A stretch of 43,501 nt of DNA from Rhizobium sp. J15. GTDB lineage: Bacteria > Pseudomonadota > Alphaproteobacteria > Rhizobiales > Rhizobiaceae. The notes beneath the pieces are model-generated. The model saw only the letters and a program-made list of their open reading frames with translations, searched no databases and was not told the DNA's origin. The position numbers were made by a program, and so were the translations under genes. Within the stretch, counting starts at the first letter, position 1. The number at the start of each line of letters is the position of its first letter. Of this stretch, positions 40,684-43,501 are shown one piece after another. Location of the stretch: assembly GCF_002531825.1 (NCBI RefSeq), contig NZ_NWSX01000052.1, positions 1 through 43,501 of the forward strand. Reading direction: 5' to 3'.

Positions 40684-42270
40684 ATGCCCGATTTTATCGT
40701 GGTAGGCGGGGGATCTGCCGGGTGCGCTATAGCCGGTCGGCTAAGCGAGGATCCAGATGTATCTGTGACCCTGTTTGAGGCCGGGCCGAAGGACAACAAT
40801 ATCTGGATCCGTTTTCCGGTAACATTCTATAAATCCTTCAAGAGTTCCTTGCTTCATTGGTACAAGGTCGAGAAGCTCAAGCATCAAAATGATACTGAGC
40901 CACAGGTCGGACAGGCACGCGTTCTGGGCGGCGGCAGCTCGCTCAACGCGATGATCTATATGAGGGGCGCGCCGTCGGATTTCGACCGTTGGGTCGCCCA
41001 TGGAGCAGAAGGTTGGGGCTACGGGGATGTGCTCCCGTACTTCCGCAAGGCAGAGAACAACGAGGTTTATTCGAACGATGCTCATGGTCAGGACGGGCCA
41101 TTGAGCGTTTCGAACCAGCAATATACGTTGCCGCTGACCAAAGCCTGGGTAAAGGCCTGCCAAGAGGCAGGCATGCCCTATAATCCGGATTTCAATTCCG
41201 GTGAGCTACAAGGAGCGGGGCTTTACCAGCTGACGACGAAGAATGGTCGTCGGTGCAGTTCGGCCGATGCCTATCTTCGTCCGGCCCGAAAGCGCCGGAA
41301 TCTCAACATTGTCACCGACAAACAGGTTACGAAGATCCTGGTTGACGGCGGGCGCGCCGTTGGCGTCCAATACGTGGAAAACGGCCGCGTTGAAACGATG
41401 CGGGCGGAACGCGAGGTTATCATATCCTCCGGGGCAGTTGGATCTCCTCGCCTTCTTTTGCTCTCAGGAATTGGGCCTGCCGCCGAGCTTCAGCGCTCAG
41501 GCGTTCAAGTGGTTCACGACCTGCCAGGCGTTGGGCAGAATCTGCAGGATCATACCGATTGCTTCCTGATTTATAATCTGAAGTCGAACACGAGCTACGA
41601 CAAGTACAAGAAACTGCGGTGGCAGCTTGCCGCGGCGGCTCAGTATGCGCTTTTCGGCTCAGGGCCGATTACATCGAACATTTGCGAGGGCGGAGCCTTC
41701 TGGTGGGGCGACAAATCGGACCCCACCCCGGATCTCCAATATCACTTCTTCGCCGGCGCCGGCATCGAGGAGGGTGTAGAAACCACGGCGAGTGGCAACG
41801 GATGCACTTTGAACGTATATGCCTGCCGGCCAAAATCGCGCGGCCGAATTGCTCTTCGCTCAGCGGACCCGAACGTTCCGCCAATAGTGGATCCTAACTA
41901 TCTCAGTCATCAGTATGACGTTGATCGGCTTGTCGATGGGGTCCGGCTTGGACAAGAGATCATGGAACAGTCATCGATGAAGAAGTTTGTAAGCGGATCG
42001 CATTTGCCGGCCAAGCCGTTGAAAACCCGCGCAGAGTTTGAGGCTTTCGTCAGGAAATATACGCAAGGAGCGTATCATCTGAGCGGTGCCTGCAAAATTG
42101 GAACGGACGAGTTGGCCGTGGTCGATCCTCAGTTGCGAGTGCATGGCATCGACGGACTCCGGGTCGCCGATACTTCCGTTATGCCGTTCGTGTCGTCGAG
42201 CAATCTCAATGCTCCTGCGATCATGATCGGTGAGCGCGCTGCCGACTTTGTGAAAGGGAACCGAATTTAG
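40684..42270 (+). CDS. GMC-family oxidoreductase (choline/alcohol dehydrogenase-like)
   Basis: The 528-residue FAD enzyme has an N-terminal FIVVGGGSAGCAIAGRLSED, GMC signature 1 (ARVLGGGSSLNAMIYMRGAPSDFDRW), signature 2 (SSGAVGSPRLLLLSGIGP) and the C-terminal catalytic region (AYHLSGACKIG; SNLNAPAIMIGERAAD). This is the soluble choline/alcohol dehydrogenase-like branch, distinct from the gluconate-type GMC protein at 32449-34107. It oxidises an alcohol to an aldehyde or ketone. The ribosome site is modest (TTAGGATAG). It is transcribed in the P4 operon, 81 bp after the NTF2-like gene. Confidence 0.9.
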   Translation: MPDFIVVGGGSAGCAIAGRLSEDPDVSVTLFEAGPKDNNIWIRFPVTFYKSFKSSLLHWYKVEKLKHQNDTEPQVGQARVLGGGSSLNAMIYMRGAPSDFDRWVAHGAEGWGYGDVLPYFRKAENNEVYSNDAHGQDGPLSVSNQQYTLPLTKAWVKACQEAGMPYNPDFNSGELQGAGLYQLTTKNGRRCSSADAYLRPARKRRNLNIVTDKQVTKILVDGGRAVGVQYVENGRVETMRAEREVIISSGAVGSPRLLLLSGIGPAAELQRSGVQVVHDLPGVGQNLQDHTDCFLIYNLKSNTSYDKYKKLRWQLAAAAQYALFGSGPITSNICEGGAFWWGDKSDPTPDLQYHFFAGAGIEEGVETTASGNGCTLNVYACRPKSRGRIALRSADPNVPPIVDPNYLSHQYDVDRLVDGVRLGQEIMEQSSMKKFVSGSHLPAKPLKTRAEFEAFVRKYTQGAYHLSGACKIGTDELAVVDPQLRVHGIDGLRVADTSVMPFVSSSNLNAPAIMIGERAADFVKGNRI

Positions 42271-42398
42271 CTACGGGACGCGAGGCCCTCACAGGTCGAC
42301 CGTGAACGGAGAGGTTCCGGTCTGCGGTCTTTGCCGACAGCTGAATGCTTTTTTCTCACTCTTGAATCGAAAGCACCAACATGGTGCGGGGAGGACCA

Positions 42399-43286
42399 AT
42401 GAAACTGGTGACGTATGACTCGGCTGGCTCTTGGCGAGCAGGTGTTGTGGTGGATTCCTCGATTTTCGACGTGGATACGCTCCTCAAAAGCGAACGCGGC
42501 GAGAACACGAAATCTGTCTTGTCGGTGCGTGAATTGCTGCGGGAGCACGGAGCAGCACTGTCAGAGCTCGCCGGACAGCTCGCTGCTGCTGCTCGGAAGA
42601 ATCCGAAAGCCGAAGTAGGGCCGTTTGGCAAGGTTCGGCTTGGTCCGCCGGTTACCGATCCTTCGAAAATCCTTTGCATCGGTCTCAACTACAACGACCA
42701 TGTCGCCGAGACGGGACGCGCACTCCCGACACATCCCGACATTTTCGCGAAATTCGCCAGCACGCTTATCGGTCCTTTCGAGGAGATATGCTGCTCGAAC
42801 ATTACACCAAACCTGGATTTCGAAGGCGAGCTCGCAATCGTCATCGGTAAGGAATGCCGCTCCGTCTCTGCTGACGACGCGCTGGATTTCGTGGCCGGCG
42901 TGACCGTTTTGAACGACATCACGGCGCGTGATCTCCAGTATCGCGGAACGCAGTGGCTGGCAGGCAAGGCCGTCGACGGTTCGACGCCAGTGGGTCCCGC
43001 TCTTGTTACGCTGGAAGAAGTCGGCGATATCCAAGATCTCGATATTCGGACGCGCGTCAACGGTTCGGAGGTCCAATCATCCAATACGCATCTCATGATC
43101 TTTCCAGTGCATCAGTTGGTCAGCTACATATCGCATTTCCTGACCCTTTCTCCCGGCGATATCATCTCGACCGGAACCCCTCAGGGTATTGGCGCCAAGC
43201 GGCAGCCGCCATTGTGGTTGAAGCCGGGTGACATTGTAGAGGTCGAGCTGGAGAATGTAGGTATCCTGCGCAACACCGTTCGCTGA
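42399..43286 (+). CDS. Fumarylacetoacetate hydrolase-family protein
   Basis: The 295-residue FAH-fold protein has ILCIGLNYNDHVAETGRALPTHPDIFAKF and the metal-binding LDFEGELAIVIGKECR, DFVAGVTVLNDITARDLQ and ISTGTPQGIGAKRQPPLWLKPGD segments. Members are metal-dependent C-C hydrolases, decarboxylases or hydratases acting on 2-oxo/acylpyruvate-type acids, often late in ring or sugar-acid catabolism. ATG 42399 follows GGGGAGGA. The in-frame ATG at 42381 has no ribosome site. It lies 128 bp after the GMC gene and is probably still part of the P4 transcript. Confidence 0.88.
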   Translation: MKLVTYDSAGSWRAGVVVDSSIFDVDTLLKSERGENTKSVLSVRELLREHGAALSELAGQLAAAARKNPKAEVGPFGKVRLGPPVTDPSKILCIGLNYNDHVAETGRALPTHPDIFAKFASTLIGPFEEICCSNITPNLDFEGELAIVIGKECRSVSADDALDFVAGVTVLNDITARDLQYRGTQWLAGKAVDGSTPVGPALVTLEEVGDIQDLDIRTRVNGSEVQSSNTHLMIFPVHQLVSYISHFLTLSPGDIISTGTPQGIGAKRQPPLWLKPGDIVEVELENVGILRNTVR

Positions 43287-43452
43287 CGAAGGGATACTGC
43301 GGCGGTCAATCCAAGGAGCTTAGTATCGCCCGTGTCATGAGCCGAGGTGTCCAGAAATCCATGACGATGGGTGCGCAATGCGTGCGTCCATGGCTCGTCC
43401 ACGAACTGGCCGAAATAGACAAGCAATGGCGGATCGAGAGAGGATTGCGTAA

Positions 43453-43501
43453 ATGAGAGTTCTGGTCCCAGTCAAACGGGTTGTCGACTACAACGTGAAG
43501 A
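43453..43501 (+). CDS. etfB: Electron transfer flavoprotein beta subunit, N-terminal start (partial)
   Basis: The last 49 bases encode MRVLVPVKRVVDYNVK, the typical N terminus of EtfB. GAGAGGA lies about 10 bases upstream. ETF accepts electrons from FAD dehydrogenases. In this neighbourhood the D-2-hydroxyglutarate-dehydrogenase-like protein (30492-31901) is the most likely local donor. The gene runs off the right edge; etfA probably follows. A rhizobial genome normally has a housekeeping etfBA, so this may be a second, pathway-specific copy. Confidence 0.8.
   Translation, partial: MRVLVPVKRVVDYNVK

Overview
The window looks like accessory catabolic DNA from a rhizobia-like alphaproteobacterium. 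The reasons are the GC-rich coding style, an alphaproteobacterial-type LipA, RbsABC- and MalEFGK-type importers each tied to a catabolic operon, and the LacI, IclR and RpiR regulator mix. Species or replicon cannot be fixed from sequence alone. No rRNA, tRNA, CRISPR array, phage gene or intact insertion sequence was seen.

Left third (1-13.9 kb, + strand). A LacI regulator with a LacI-type operator in front of it precedes one long, tightly packed run: a ribose/inositol-class (CUT2) importer, a PxpA-type protein, a fused PxpB-PxpC protein, a biotin carboxylase/biotin carrier fusion, a lipoyl synthase copy, and glycolate oxidase GlcDEF. Most junctions overlap or are separated by a few bases. PxpBC beside a BC-BCCP protein gives the domain set of urea carboxylase split over two chains, so the target may be a lactam or cyclic ureide rather than a sugar.

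Middle (13.9-21.3 kb). A divergent IclR regulator and four following genes match the order bhcR / bhcA-bhcB-bhcC-bhcD of the beta-hydroxyaspartate cycle, which converts two glyoxylate into oxaloacetate without losing carbon. GlcDEF, transcribed toward it, would supply glyoxylate from glycolate. A palindrome overlapping the -35 region of bhcA is a likely BhcR operator. Two further genes continue the operon: a divergent GAPDH-like dehydrogenase and a stand-alone phosphotransacylase domain. A decayed stretch follows (21.3-22.4 kb) with an AraC-type pseudogene and a palindromic mosaic.

Right half (22.4-43.5 kb). An RpiR regulator is followed by four transcription units: a CUT1 importer; glyoxalase with two hydroxyacid dehydrogenases; a GMC oxidoreductase with a small partner; and class III aminotransferase, HyuA, a 39-residue ORF, HyuB, an NTF2-like protein, a second GMC oxidoreductase, a fumarylacetoacetase-like hydrolase and the start of etfB. 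All four units begin with the same 46-bp composite promoter (palindrome GGATCA-N2-TGATCC, then TTGACA, then a conserved 18-base block). They therefore appear to form one regulon for an unidentified substrate. This is the strongest candidate for an undescribed system in the window.
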